Shown here: positions 39,582 to 51,429 of the stretch, in pieces | Layout of the letters: each line of letters starts with the position of its first letter | Position numbering within the stretch: the stretch's first letter is position 1 | NCBI RefSeq assembly: GCF_038095995.1 | Contig: NZ_CP146005.1 | Location: 1,046,001 to 1,110,000, forward strand | Source: Mesomycoplasma ovipneumoniae | Lineage (GTDB): Bacteria > Bacillota_I > Bacilli_A > Mycoplasmatales > Metamycoplasmataceae | Direction of reading: 5' to 3' | Length of the DNA: 64,000 bases | The notes under the pieces: generated by a model | Databases searched by the model: none | Seen by the model: the letters and a program-made list of their open reading frames with translations, nothing else | Told to the model about the DNA's origin: nothing | Program-made: the position numbers and the translations under genes

Positions 39582-42500
39582 ATGAAATCTAAAATTACTA
39601 AAGCTATCTTACTTTTATCTTCTTTTGTAACAGTTTTTGGTGTTGCAATTGCTTGTGGAACTACCCCTGAAATTAAAATACCAGCTAAACAAAACGAAAA
39701 TGCAAAACCACTGCCTAAGAAACCAAATTTAGATAACCAAAATAATTTATCTTCAGACAAAAAAGAAGAGCAAAATAATCAAGTTGAAGATAAAAAAAGT
39801 GAAGAAAATAATCCGACCTTAAAAAACGATAATAAAGAAATTAAATCCAAACCAGAAAATCAAGTTAAAACTCCTGATCCTACCTCATCAGATAATACAA
39901 CTCAGGAAACACCGACAACTCCTGAAAATATTCAACCAACTTTGTTTCAAGAACAGCAAAAAAGTATTAAAAAAATTAACACATTTACTACACTAGCTTC
40001 TAGTTTAAAATTGCATTTTGCACAACAAATTAATGAACAAACAAGTACTCAAGATCTTAAAAAAATAGAAGAAAAAGTTAGTGAACTTTCTAATTTATCA
40101 ACAAAATTAAGTGATACTATTAAGTCAGCAGAAGCTATAAAATCAACACCAAAATACACTTCTACTACTAACAATGCTGATAAATTATTAGATATTACTC
40201 TTTTAAAAGCGCAGTCATTTTTTCATAATCAAGAACTAGCTTTTTCAAGTAATATTAGTGATTTGGAATTACAAATTAATGCAGTACAAAAAGAATTAAT
40301 TGATGCACAAAAAGCTCTAAATGGAACAGCAACAGATGAACAAATTAGTCAAATTAACACTGATTTAGAACAAGTAAATCCTTCATTTGATGAAGCAAAA
40401 ATTAAACTTTATAGACTTGAAGACAAATTAAATCCAGTAGCTTTTGATGTTGAAACTACAAAATTATTGACTAAAATTGGAAAAGAAGGTTATTCTTTTG
40501 AAATTAAAGATACAAAATTGGATAATTCCAACAATAATAAAATTGAAATTACTTATCAGGTAACTAATGCGCAAGGACATAGAACAAGAATTTCAAAATT
40601 ACTTGATTTTAAAAAAGATAATACCTATACTTATGATATCGAAAGTAAGATATCAGCTTTAGATACAAAGTTTCAATATTTAGATGACTTATATGATTTT
40701 GATAAAATTGCTCTTCAACAAATTAACAAAGAACACGTTGGTCAACTTCAAGATATTATTAAGCAAAATTTTAGATCTAAAGGTAATAAAGTTGATCACA
40801 TTTTTCAACATGATTTGGCTCAAATTAGCTATGAAAATGAACACTTTAGTGCAAAAGTTAACTTCTTAGCACTAGGAAAAATAGTAAAGCAAATTACACT
40901 CCAAACTAAAGATAAAATAACTCTTCGATCTACTAGTATGACCAAGCTTGAAAGAGATAAAGCGGACTTGCAACTTTTAATTTCTAGCTATCTTACAAAT
41001 GTACAATGAAATAAAGATAATTTAAGTGGTAGTGAACAAATTTTGAAGGATTTACAACCTATCAAACAAGGTGTTGATCATCATGGAATTCCTTCAATAT
41101 TGGCAGAAAAGGAGTTAAATAATATTTATAAATGACCAAAAATAGGTAAATATTCACTTTTTGTTAAAGAAGTACTTGATCATTCAAATATTTTTAATTC
41201 CAATCGTGGTGGAACAGTCAAACTAATTTTTGGAATCAAAAAGGACAATCAAGAACTTAATTTTCAAGATTGAGATTTAGATATGCAAGAAAGTGAATAT
41301 AAAAAAACATATGCCAAAAATATGTGATATTTTCGACCACTTCGTGCTAGTGATATTGAATTACCTTCTAATTGAGTAAGTAGTAATTTTGATAATAGTC
41401 ATAAAAAATTAATTGATGGAATTAACGCCTCTAATTTCGATTTAAGAAAAACTCCAGGTGCTAAAGTGAACGGAAAAGAAACACTTTTTAGTGTTTTAAA
41501 CCCGCAACAATTAGTTAGCCAATTTCGAAAACAAGATGCTGGTAGTGCCCTACAATATTTATTAAAACTTAAAAATAATCATAATAACAACACTCAAAAT
41601 GATTCATCAGAGTTTAAAAGAACATTAGATGAATCAAAAGATGCCACCGGAGGAGATGAATTTGATAAACAAAGTATTCAAGCTAAAATTGATAATTCAG
41701 CAAATGTTTTCGTAGTAAATACAAATACCATAATTCCTAGTGGAGTAACAACTAATCCAAATAATATTTCTGATATTATTAATAACTATTTTATTGTATA
41801 TTATGATGTAAAATCAGAAAGAACAGGCGAGCTAAAATTCAAAATTGGCTTTATTAATAAAAGTGATCCTAGCAAAGTTTATTCAAAATCAGAAGAAATT
41901 ACACTTGTGAATTTATCAAATGATTTTCAAAATAATATATATCCAGAATTGCTAATGAACAAAGTGAGTCTACAAGATTTTCAATATAATAATCAACAAT
42001 TAACTTGAAATAAACAAACTTTGACACTAAATAACTATTCAATTGACACTAAGGATATTACAATTCATGAAAAAGTTGAGTATAACAACAATACTTATAT
42101 TAATTTAAAATATACTTACCCTAACCAAAAAAAAGAAACAGAAAAAATAGTTGTTGGCAATAATTGATACAAAGTTGCTGGTTCAAATCCTGTTTTGCTT
42201 GATGATATCAAAAATTCAAGCTTCAAATGAAGACATTCAGGTCTTAATACTTTAATAGTAGAAAATTATCAAGTTATTCGAAATCGACAAATTGAATTTA
42301 ATGCTAAAGATGCAATTTGATTACAAGATGGAAAAGGTGCATCCTGAGTTTTAAAAGAAAAGTACCTTGAAAAAATGTTAGAAAATGCTCGAGATGTAAA
42401 ACTAGATTTAACAATTTATGGAAATGTTTTAATTCAAGATGATAATCGCTATAATAGATTCACTAAACCAGGAGATCCTACCATTGGTAATGAAGCTAAC

Positions 42501-44003
42501 TATAAGTTTCCTTCATTTACTATAAACTATTCAGAACTCAAAAGAAAGTCAAACCACAATATTGAACTTGAACTACCACAAAGATATAATAATACTAACA
42601 GTTCCTCTACACCACTTCCCAAATTAACATTATTATTAAATGTTACAAAAAAAATAGATGGATTGCACTTTAAATTAAGTTTGAAAGGTGAAGAATATAG
42701 CATTATTGTTGGTAATCCTGTAAATTATGTAAATACCACTCAAGGTTACAATCCTTTTGCAAATAATGATAAATTTGACAAAAATAAAGCTTTTATCTTG
42801 TGAAATAGAGGTGCTGGTGTAAATGTTATTTATGAGAATTATGAACAATATGAAGAGCATACTAGACGAACTAATTTATTCGATTATAAACAAATTTCAT
42901 ACACTCAAGAAAATGCACCAATTCCTTTTTATACCGATCCTAATGTTCGAAAAAATGTTTATTTTCCAAACCAAAACGTTCCCTATGAAATTCATAATGG
43001 TTATTTACAAAACAATGATTATATAAATTATTCCACTATCAAATCAAATCCTCAATTTGAAAATAATTTCCAACGCGCACTTGCTTTTAGTTTTGGTTCT
43101 GCAACGATGATTGGAAAAGTAAATAATGATGAAAATGACTGAAAATTCTACTTTATAACTAATAATCATGTAGAAAATGTTTCAAATTTTGACCAGCTAA
43201 ATAACTCAACAACTGGCTTACCAAAGACTTATCGAAGATATAGTTACATTGTAAAACCTTCACTTAATTTTGAAAATAATGTTAATGCTGGGTTTAGTTA
43301 CTGAGGTGGTCTATTAAAAGGTCCAAATTCTTCATCAAAACCTAGCGACAAAAAAGAAGACCCAAATTCTGGATTTCTACTTTCTCAAATTTGATCTGGA
43401 TCAGATCAACAAAGTCGAGATGGAAAGGAACATAAAGGTCACAATATTGATGCTACTATTTTTGTGGTCGATGTTAAGCCACTTTATGATGAAGCGCTTG
43501 TGCAAGGAAAATATGAGTATGCCAACTGATTAAAATCATGACTAGCGCTTGAAAATATAAAATTTAATTTCAATGGTATGGATTATAATATTAACCACCA
43601 GTCATTAATTTATGACTTTTCAATTGTTGGTTTCCCTTATGGAAAACAATCTGCATATGTTATTCACCGACCAGGATTAAGCAATTATAATGTAATGTTA
43701 AGACATCAAAATGGCTATGTGCCTACATATTTTGATGCCGGAAATTCAGGAACTGGAATTTTAAGTGCCGATAACAATTACATTTCATTAATTAACTCCG
43801 GAACACCTCACAACAGTTTGCAAGGTTGAAATTATGCAACTCGCGGTTTTAACTATTTTGGCATGAACTTCAATGGTGAACATCCATTGGATTTAAAAAA
43901 TACTAAATCATTTGCTGCTCAAATTTTAAGATGGCATCTACTTGCACCCGCCAGTGCAAATTCACCATGATTTTTTAATCCATTTAAAACAAACACAGAA
44001 TAA
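39582..44003 (+). CDS. Giant MIP-like (DUF31) lipoprotein protease
   Basis: 1473 residues, continuous with TGA as Trp. Lipobox TVFGVAIACG, then a Lys/Glu/Asn/Pro-rich linker (residues about 25-130), a helical coiled-coil-like region (residues about 135-290) and several Asn-rich strand domains. The last 300 residues are a DUF31 protease domain: His1196 in YFITNNHVENV, Asp1290 in IDATIFVVDVK and Ser1389 in DAGNSGTGIL. ATG 39582 is chosen because it starts the signal peptide; an upstream ATG at 39534 adds only a non-signal lead. Unlike the mib-mip pair it has no MIB gene beside it. Its substrate may differ, or it may act alone. Confidence 0.8.
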
Positions 44004-44014
44004 ATCAAAATGTC

Positions 44015-44044
44015 AAAAAAGTGTATAAATTTATATACTTTTTT
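44015..44044 (+). terminator. Terminator after the MIP-like gene
   Basis: AAAAAAGTGTATAAATTTAT followed by ATACTTTTTT forms an almost perfect A/T-tailed hairpin 11 bp after the stop. Between 44045 and 44290 there is a 20-codon scrap beginning MKQYKFTIEDKFKYIKIV (44128), possibly an IS3-type transposase start, and another copy of the pre-subtilase block ending in GGGAGTGTTCATAAT. Confidence 0.7.
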
Positions 44045-44306
44045 AAACTATTTAATATAAAAATGCAGTTCAATTTGCATAAATTAGTACACCAATTTCA
44101 GACGTATTCGAAAAAAGGTGTGTAAAAATGAAACAATACAAATTCACAATTGAAGACAAATTTAAATACATTAAAATTGTAAGTTAGTAGAAAAAATCAG
44201 GCAACTAGTTTTTTGTCAAAATTTTGAGTGCTATACTTTTGTTAATTTTTTTACGGGAGTGTTCATAATAAAAAATATTTTTTTAACTAAACGATAATTT
44301 ATTTGT

Positions 44307-44519
44307 CTAGTCTTCAATAGTAACTTGACCATTTAAAAGAAATGGTAGTAGATAATCGCGAAGAGTTGCTAATTTTTCTGTTTCCCTTTTATTACTAGAA
44401 ATATTATCGAAAATAGGTTTAACTATATTATTAAAATTAAATAACTCACTTTCCGTAGGTATATAAATATCTTTATTTATTAGCAAATATTTTTGTAAGT
44501 GTTTAAGCCCAGTTCCTTG
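44307..44519 (-). pseudogene. hsdS: 3' fragment of hsdS (type I specificity subunit)
   Basis: Encodes the conserved end of a type I specificity subunit: KHLQKYLLINKDIYIPTESE, FNNIVKPIFDNI and ETEKLATLRDYLLPFLLNGQ. It begins exactly at the outer edge of IS copy 1 with CAAGGAAC (minus strand of 44512-44519), coding Gln-Gly-Thr. The 5' part of the gene ends with the same CAAGGAAC at 53096-53103, on the other side of the inverted segment. Joining the two restores ...KKYFQGTGLKHLQ... in frame. Confidence 0.85.
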
Positions 44520-45902
44520 GGGTGTGTTCATAATCTTGTGTTTTAAATTTTTATGGATTTTTCAAATAGAAATGTAATCTAATTTAATTTTACATTATTT
44601 AACCGATTAGGGAAAATAATTTCTAATTGTTTTTTAATCATGAATCAATTTCTTACCTTTTGTCATTTTGTAGATGCGTTTTGGAGAGTTAAATAAGTTA
44701 TTTTTGAAAGGTAATTTACACTTTGAATTCCGCCTTTTGTTTTTGTATTTTTCCTAATTATTCTATTCATTGACTCAATTAAATTTGTCGTATAAATTGC
44801 TTGCCTCAATTCATATGGATATTTAAAAAATGTCGTTAGTTCAACGAAATTTGTATACCAAGACTTGATAATTGAAGGATATTTTTGGCCTCATTTTTCC
44901 GCAAATTTATCAAGATTTTGCATTGCAAATTCTTGATTAGCCGCTTGATAAATCTTTTTCATATCAAGGACAAACTCTTTTTTGTCTTTGTTAGAAACTT
45001 TTAAAAGCGAGTTTCTAATTTGGTGAACAACACATTTTTGAACATCTGTTTGCGGGAAAACCGCTTCAATTGCTTGACTAATTCCGCTTAGATTATCGCA
45101 AGAAATTATTAGAACATCTTCCAGCCCGCGAGTTTTTAGTTCGTTAAAAACATCAAGTCAATTACTTGCTGATTCGGTATTTTTAATCCAAAATCCCAGT
45201 GCTTTTTTATTTCCGTCCCAATCAATTGCAAGAATAAGATAAAGTGATTTTTTGACAAAAACACCGTTTTCTTTAACATTAAAAAACATCCCATCAATGT
45301 ACAAAATTGGATAGGAATTCTCAATTTTTCGCGATTTTCACTTTTCAATTTCAGGCAATAATTTGTCAGTAACTGAAGAAATTCAGGCATTACTTATTTC
45401 TTTTTTATAGATACTTTTTATTGTGTTAACAATATTTTCATATGACATTCCTGATGCAAAAAGTGAAAACACTTGCTCTTCGATATCGCCTAAATTTGTT
45501 TCGTATTTACCGAGTAATTTGTTCTCAAAAGTGCCATTTCGATCTCTTGGTATTTTTAGACGAAAACTATTATGATTATAATTCACAGTTTTGTCCGAAA
45601 ATCCGTTTCGCTTATTTGGCCTATGCACGCCTTTTTTGCTTCGGTTACTTTTTTCATAGCCTAAATGTTGGCTTAATTCCGCCCTTAAGAGCGCCTCAGT
45701 AAAAGTTTTAAACATATGCGAAATTTCGTTGTGAAAATCTTCTTTTTTTATTTTTTTATAATCAGCGTATTTGTCAACAAGTTTTTTAGCTTCTAACTCA
45801 AATGGGGATAATGTTTTTTGCTGTTTTTTCATATTTTGGTCCTTCATAATAAATTTTATCAAAATAAATTTACTTTAAAAACACAAAATATTTAACATTA
45901 CC
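44520..45902 (-). mobile_element. IS256-family insertion sequence, copy 1
   Basis: 1383 bp, same length as copy 2 and apparently identical in all parts I compared. Imperfect terminal inverted repeats of about 26 bp: GGTAATGTTAAATATTTTGT at the transposase-start side (45902) and GGGTGTGTTCATAATCTTGT at the other (44520). The outer flank at 44512-44519 is an 8-bp target duplicate shared with the far side of copy 2, not with this copy's own other flank. Confidence 0.87.
44579..45832 (-). CDS. IS256-family (Mutator-type) transposase, copy 1
   Basis: 417 residues with TGA as Trp. The DDE catalytic residues are in place: Asp180 in PILYIDGMFF, Asp246 in IISCDNLSG and Glu353 in TTNLIESMNRIIRK, with the family helix CVVHQIRNSL after the second Asp. 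An earlier ATG at 45862 exists, but ATG 45832 is preferred since AAGGA lies 7 bp before it. The gene looks functional and has the same reading as copy 2. Confidence 0.9.
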
Positions 45903-45989
45903 TTTTTTTAAAAACTTTTCATCTTCTGCTTTGATTTTTTCTATTAAATTATTAATTCTAGTTGTTTTTTCTTTAGATGTGCTAAACAT
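45903..45989 (-). pseudogene. 29-codon 5' gene scrap cut by IS copy 1
   Basis: ATG at 45987-45989 starts MFSTSKEKTTRINNLIEKIK and the frame runs to the IS edge exactly at a codon boundary (LKK). The rest of the gene is not adjacent to copy 1 or recognisably adjacent to copy 2. The parent gene is unknown. Its existence indicates that this IS edge also interrupts a coding region. Confidence 0.4.
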
Positions 45990-46055
45990 AATTTTTTATT
46001 TTATATTAGAAATTTCTTTAAAAAAGAGAGAATTTTAGGAAAATTTAACTTCTTT

Positions 46056-46160
46056 TCCTTTATAATTTAAGTTTAATAAGAATAAGTTTTTATGCAAAGG
46101 GGGGATTGAGATGACTGAAAAACTAATAAAAAAATTTAAAAGACAAAATTATGAACACTC
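46056..46160 (+). promoter_or_regulatory. hsdR upstream region with short ORF and solo IS end
   Basis: TTTATAAT near 46056 may be a -10 box. AAGGGGGGATTGAG precedes ATG 46111, which opens a 26-codon frame (MTEKLIKKFKRQ...) running into AATTATGAACACTCCC (46146-46161), an IS256-type right end. The short frame is probably another gene truncated by that IS relic. hsdR starts at 46178 with no good ribosome site of its own, so translation may be coupled. Confidence 0.4.
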
Positions 46161-46177
46161 CCGGGATAATATAAATT

Positions 46178-49100
46178 ATGGCTGAATTTAACGAAAAAAC
46201 AAGAGTTCAAATACCTGCATTAGTGCATTTGTTAAGACTTGGATATAAATATCTTGGAAGAAATTCTGACAGTAAAAAATCATTTGAATATGATGCTACT
46301 ACCAATATTGCTGTCGACATTTTTAGAGAAAAATTTTTTCAATTAAATCCGACTTTTAATGGTGATTTTAACGAGGTCTTACGTGAAATAAGACACGACC
46401 TAAACAATGATGATTTAGGAATGAGTTTTTATAACCGTTTAATTTCATATAATCAAAAATTAATAGATTTTAATAATATCAAAAACAACTCTTTTCATTT
46501 CACTGGAGAATTTTCTTACCGTAACGATGGCGATGAACTAAGACCTGATATAACGTTATTTATTAATGGTTTACCCTTAGTTTTTATCGAGGTTAAAACA
46601 CCTAATAATCCTGGAGGTGTCGTTGCTGAAGCCCAAAGGATGAATAAAAAAAGATTACCAAATGCCAAATTTAGAAGATATATAAACATTAGCCAATTAA
46701 TGATTTTTTCAAATAATATGGAATACGATAATCTTGACGGTATTGCGCCAGTTGAGGGTGCCTTTTACAGCACCGGGGCAAAGGATAAAGCGTTCTTCAA
46801 TTGTTTTAGAGAAGATTCAGATAAGTTTATCAATGATTATCCTTATGGAACTATAGATAAAAATATAGAAAAACAAATCATTGGTGATTTTAATGCTCAT
46901 ACATTACTTGGGGCTTCGGAATACAAAACAAATTCAGATTTTAATACCCCCACAAATAGAATTATCACATCTTTATGTTCTCCAGAAAGATTGCTTTTTA
47001 TCATTAAATACGGTATTGCCTATTTAAACTATAATAAAGAAGTAGATGGCAATATCGAGCAATCTAGTCTAAAACACATAATGCGATATCAACAATTGCT
47101 AGCTACATTAGCGGTTGGCGATACGCTTAATAAAGGTAAAAAATCAGGAATTATTTGACACACTCAAGGGAGCGGAAAAACTGCATTGTCATATTATTTA
47201 ATAAAATATTTGACTGACTATTTTTCTTCGAAAAACAAAGTTGCTAAATTTTACTTTATTGTCGACAGATTGGATTTACTAGAACAAGCTAAACAAGAAT
47301 TTGAATATCGTGGTTTGTCAGTTAAAATACATCCCAATAAAGAAGAATTAATGGCACAATTCCAAACAAGTCATGCTACCGAAGGCAATGATGGAAAAAT
47401 GGAAATAACTGTAGTTAATATCCAACGATTTGATGAAAAAGATAAGATCAATATTCCTGATTACTCAGTAAATTTACAAAGAATTTTTATAATAGATGAA
47501 GCGCACAGAAGTTATAAAAAGGGCGGCAGTTTTTTAGCAAATTTATTTAATGCTGATACTGACTCAATAAAAATTGCGCTAACTGGCACACCGCTTTTAA
47601 AAAAAGATAAAGAATCATGGTCTATATTTGGCAATTATATTCATACATATTATTATGATAAATCTATAAAAGATGGCTATACACTAAAAATTATCAGAGA
47701 AGACGTTGAAACTTCATGTAAATTTAAACTAGAAAAAATATATGACAATCTACAACTACAAGAATTAGCACAAAAAAAAGATGTAAAAAAGTCTTATATT
47801 ATTGAACATGATTCATATGTTGAGGAACTTACAAAATTCATAATCAGAGATTTTAAACAATTTCAAATTTCTCGCGGGAGCAATTCATTAGGAGGCATGG
47901 TTATTTGTGAAACAAGCGACCAAGCGAGAAAAATATATAAATTTTTCAACAAGATTCAAAGCAATGCAGACGATAATGAGTTTGGAAAAACCAATTTAAA
48001 AGCTGCTCTAATTTTACATGACATTGATGATAAGGTCACCAGAATGGAGCATATCAATGACTTTAAAAAAGGGAAAAATATTGATATTTTAATTGTTTTT
48101 AACATGCTTTTAACTGGCTTTGATGCACCTAGACTAAAAAAATTATATTTTGGTCGAAAATTAACTGACCACACATTACTACAAGCTATAACTCGCGTTA
48201 ATAGACCATACGAACAAAATACACACGGTTATATTATTGATTTTGCTGATATTAAGAAAAATTTCGATGATACAAACAAGGCATACCTTCAGGAATTACA
48301 AAAAATAAGTGAACCAAGTGAATTAGAATCTAATGTGTTAAATAGCATTATTGAAGATAAAGACAAATTAATTGAAAATGTAAAAAATGCATCGAACAAA
48401 TTATTTAAATACACAATTAACAACTTGGAAATTTTTGATTCAGAAATATCTGAAATTAATGATAAAAAACATTTAATTGACTTAAGAAATGTATTATTTA
48501 GCGCAAGAGATGCATTTAATTTGGTTAGAACTTGAGGCGATGAAGTTTTGAAGGAAAAATTTAATGAAATCAAAATTGAAAATCTACCAATTTTGATTAC
48601 TCTACTTACAAAGAGAATAGATATAGTAAACTAAAAACTTGCATTAAAAAATAATGAATCATTTCAATCATCTATAAACGAAATTATGAATAATATTGAA
48701 TTCACATTTAAAAAAACATCAGTTAATGACGAATTAAAAATTGTTTCTACAGATAAATTAAATGAAAAATGGGTTCAACTATCAAGAGAATTGCAAGCAA
48801 ATATCGATAAAAAAGATCCAGAGTACTCATCTTTAATCTCAATAATAAGAGAGAAATTTGCTGAAAAAGGTTTCAATATTAATAATATGGATGAATTCTA
48901 TGAATATTCCACATTTTTGGATGAAACATTATCTAATATAAAAAAAATTAACAAGGATAATAACAAGTTACTAGCCAAGTATGACAATGACCAAAAATTT
49001 GTTCGTATACATAAGCGGATTTTGGAGTGAAACAAAAAACATGCTGATGAAAAATACGAATTAATTCTTCCTGAGTTTCCCAGTTTGATAAGGTAATTTC

Positions 49101-49708
49101 AAAAAAGCATCCGGTTTTAGGCAATTTTTTAAGTTTTTTGGTAAAAGTTAATTACAATTTTATTAGTAATTTATTAAGATATCAAAATATTGATTGTTTC
49201 CAAATAACTTGTTTCAAATTTCATGTTTGAAATTTCCTTAAAATATTTAGGTTTTTTACCAAACAATTTGTTTACTTCAATAAAACCATCTTTATTTTGT
49301 TTTTTCATAATTTATAATTATACCATAAAATTACTTAAAATGCAATTAAATGACATTAATATAAATTAAGGTTTTACGTTCAAAAAACACTGATTTACGG
49401 GTGTTTTTTCATATTTATATTCACTAAAAAGTGAATTTTTGCCTTAAAACTGGGAAACTCGGGAAAAACATGCTGATGAAAAATACGAATTAATTCTTTC
49501 AGACAAAGAAATAATGAATGTGTTAAAAATAATAAAAGACAACGTAGATAATGAAATTTATAAAAAGCATTCTATTTTAAATAATCAAGGTTACTTTAAA
49601 AGAACAATTAGTAGCATAATATATAACATTTTTAAAGAAGAAAATGAAGATATTGAATTCATTATTAATAATATTAAAGATGAATACACTAGTCAAATCA
49701 AACAATAA
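46178..49708 (+). pseudogene. hsdR: Type I restriction enzyme subunit HsdR, broken twice
   Basis: The frame encodes a type I R subunit: N-terminal PD-(D/E)XK nuclease (Asp124, Glu138, Lys140 in RPDITLF...VFIEVK), P-loop THTQGSGKT at 327-335, IIDEAH at 438-443, LTGTPLL, and the helicase C-terminal motif ITRVNRPYE. An in-frame TAA at 48632-48634 cuts it after 818 residues. Beyond it the same frame continues with good R-subunit sequence and is interrupted again at 49070 by a 394-bp element. Removing 49070-49498 and the stop would give about 1033 residues, the expected size. Restriction activity is therefore probably lost unless the 818-residue form works. Confidence 0.85.
49070..49463. mobile_element. 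394-bp element with GAGTTTCCCAGTTT ends inserted in hsdR
   Basis: Terminal inverted repeats CCTGAGTTTCCCAGTTT and AAACTGGGAAACTCGGG. Flanked by a 35-bp direct duplication of hsdR sequence (49035-49069 and 49464-49498), so it is a true insertion. Inside, on the minus strand, TATAAT (49317-49322) is followed at once by ATG 49308 and a 44-codon frame (MKKQNKDGFIEVNKLFGKKP...), possibly a collapsed transposase. It contains end A on the left and end B on the right and so defines both ends of the dispersed family. Confidence 0.75.
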
Positions 49709-49731
49709 TTTGCAAAATAAGGAAATAATAC

Positions 49732-51369
49732 ATGAACTTAAAAGAAAAGACAATTAGTTTAATTGATGCATTAAAAGCAACTTGTCAGCATTATGGGATT
49801 GGAAACGATGGTAACGAGTATAAGGTAATTACCCAGGTTTTTCTTTATAAATTCATAAATGATAAGTTTGGATATGAAATTAAAAAAGTTAGTCCTGAAT
49901 TAAAAGTCGCAGACAAATGAGATGAATCTTATGCTAATATGAGCGAAAAAACAAGAAAATCATTGCTTAATAGACTTAAAGCAGATGTTCCGCTTCTTGA
50001 GCCCCAGCATTTAATTTCTAGCCTTTGAAATCAGCAAAAAAAAGAGAATTTTGCGCAAATTTTCGATTCAACAATGGAAGAAATAGCTGCTAAAAATGAA
50101 GCAATTTTCGCAACTGAAACTGTTCATAAGACAAGAATCCCTATTTTTGAAAAACTTACAGTTTATGTTACTGACGATATCCAAAGGTCAAAATTTGCTG
50201 GAGCATTAGTTGATAAATTGGTTAATTTTTCTTTTGAAGAAGCTCTTGGTGAACACTATGATTTTTTTGCTGATATATTTGAATATCTTCTAAAGGACTA
50301 TAACACAAATGGAGGTGGAAAATACGCAGAGTATTACACCCCTCAATCAATTGCAAAAATAATGGCAAAATTACTTATTGGTGAGCAAAAAGAGTTTAAT
50401 AGCATTGAAATTTATGACCCTTCTGCTGGTACAGGTACGCTTGTAATGGCATTATCACACAGCATAGGCATTGATAGATGCACTATTTACACTCAAGATA
50501 TTTCACAAAAAAGTAATAAGATGCTTAAGTTTAATTTGATTTTAAATGGATTAGTTTCTTCATTACAAAATGCTATTCAAGGAGATACCTTGACCTCTCC
50601 ATATCACAGAAGTGATGACAATAAATCATTAAGACAATTTGATTTTGTTGTTTCTAACCCACCTTTTAAATTAGATTTTTCAGAAAATTGAGAAAAATTA
50701 TCTACTATGCCTGAGCGTTTTTGAGCTGGTGTGCCTAATGTTCCGCGAACAAAAAAAGATAGTATGGCAATTTATACTTTATTTATTCAACATGTTATTA
50801 ATTCATTAAAGAATGAAACAGGTAAAGGTGCAATTGTTATTCCAACGGGATTTATCACATCTAAATCAGGTGTTGAAAGTAAAATTTTAAAAAGAATTGT
50901 TGATGAGAAAATAGTTTATGGTTGTGTAAGTATGCCATCTAATGTCTTTGCAAATACTGGCACTAATGTTACAGTACTATTCTTTGATAATGCTAGAAAT
51001 CACGATAAAGTAATTTTGATTGATGCCTCAAAACTAGGCGAAGATTATAAAGATGGAAAAAACAAAAAAAGAAGATTAACTGAAAAAGATATTGAGTTAA
51101 TAATAAACACATTTAACAATAAAGAATCAATTGACGACTTTTCAATAGCCGTTTCATATGATGATATAAAAGAAAAAAACTACTCACTGTCAGCCGGCCA
51201 GTATTTTGATATTAAAATCGATTATGTTGAAATAACCCAAGAAGAATTTGAAGCTAAAATGAATAAATATCAAAGTGAACTTCAAAAATATTTTGAAGAG
51301 TCAGATAAGCTTCAAAAAGAAATAATGGAACAACTGCAAAATTTAAAATTATCTAAAAATAATATCTAA
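49732..51369 (+). CDS. hsdM: Type I restriction-modification methyltransferase subunit HsdM
   Basis: 545 residues with TGA as Trp, apparently intact. The N6-adenine methyltransferase motifs are in place: DPSAGTGTL at 229-237 (AdoMet binding) and NPPF at 309-312 (catalytic). GGKYAEYYTPQSIAKIMAKL before motif I and GKGAIVIPTGFITSK after motif IV are typical of HsdM. An N-terminal four-helix domain precedes them. The ribosome site is AAGGAAATAATAC. It lies 23 bp after the end of the hsdR frame. With hsdS split, methylation would need another specificity subunit or a working half subunit. Confidence 0.93.
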
Positions 51370-51370
51370 T

Positions 51371-51397
51371 ATTATTATTATTATTATTATTATTATT
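51371..51397 (+). repeat. (ATT)9 tract between hsdM and the AlbA_2 gene
   Basis: Nine ATT units start one base after the hsdM stop. Not coding. Changes in copy number would alter the spacing between the two genes and might influence expression of the next gene, whose AAGGAAGCTA ribosome site is 25 bp further on. Confidence 0.7.
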
Positions 51398-51429
51398 TGT
51401 TTATCTGAGCAAATAAGGTAAGGAAGCTA

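Noticed and set aside
39539..39760. Minus-strand frame at the start of the MIP-like gene
   Set aside because: Antisense to a signal peptide and linker; hydrophobic shadow with no independent support.
44128..44187. Short frame MKQYKFTIEDKFKYIKIV as a real small gene
   Set aside because: Only 20 codons and ends in an IS-like repeat. At most a scrap of a transposase start.
45442..45702. Plus-strand 86-codon frame inside IS copy 1 (and its twin in copy 2)
   Set aside because: Antisense to the transposase; occurs in both copies only because the IS is duplicated.
47186..48535. Separate helicase gene starting at 47186
   Set aside because: It is the continuation of hsdR after a TGA (Trp) codon, in the same frame, and starts in the middle of the helicase domain.
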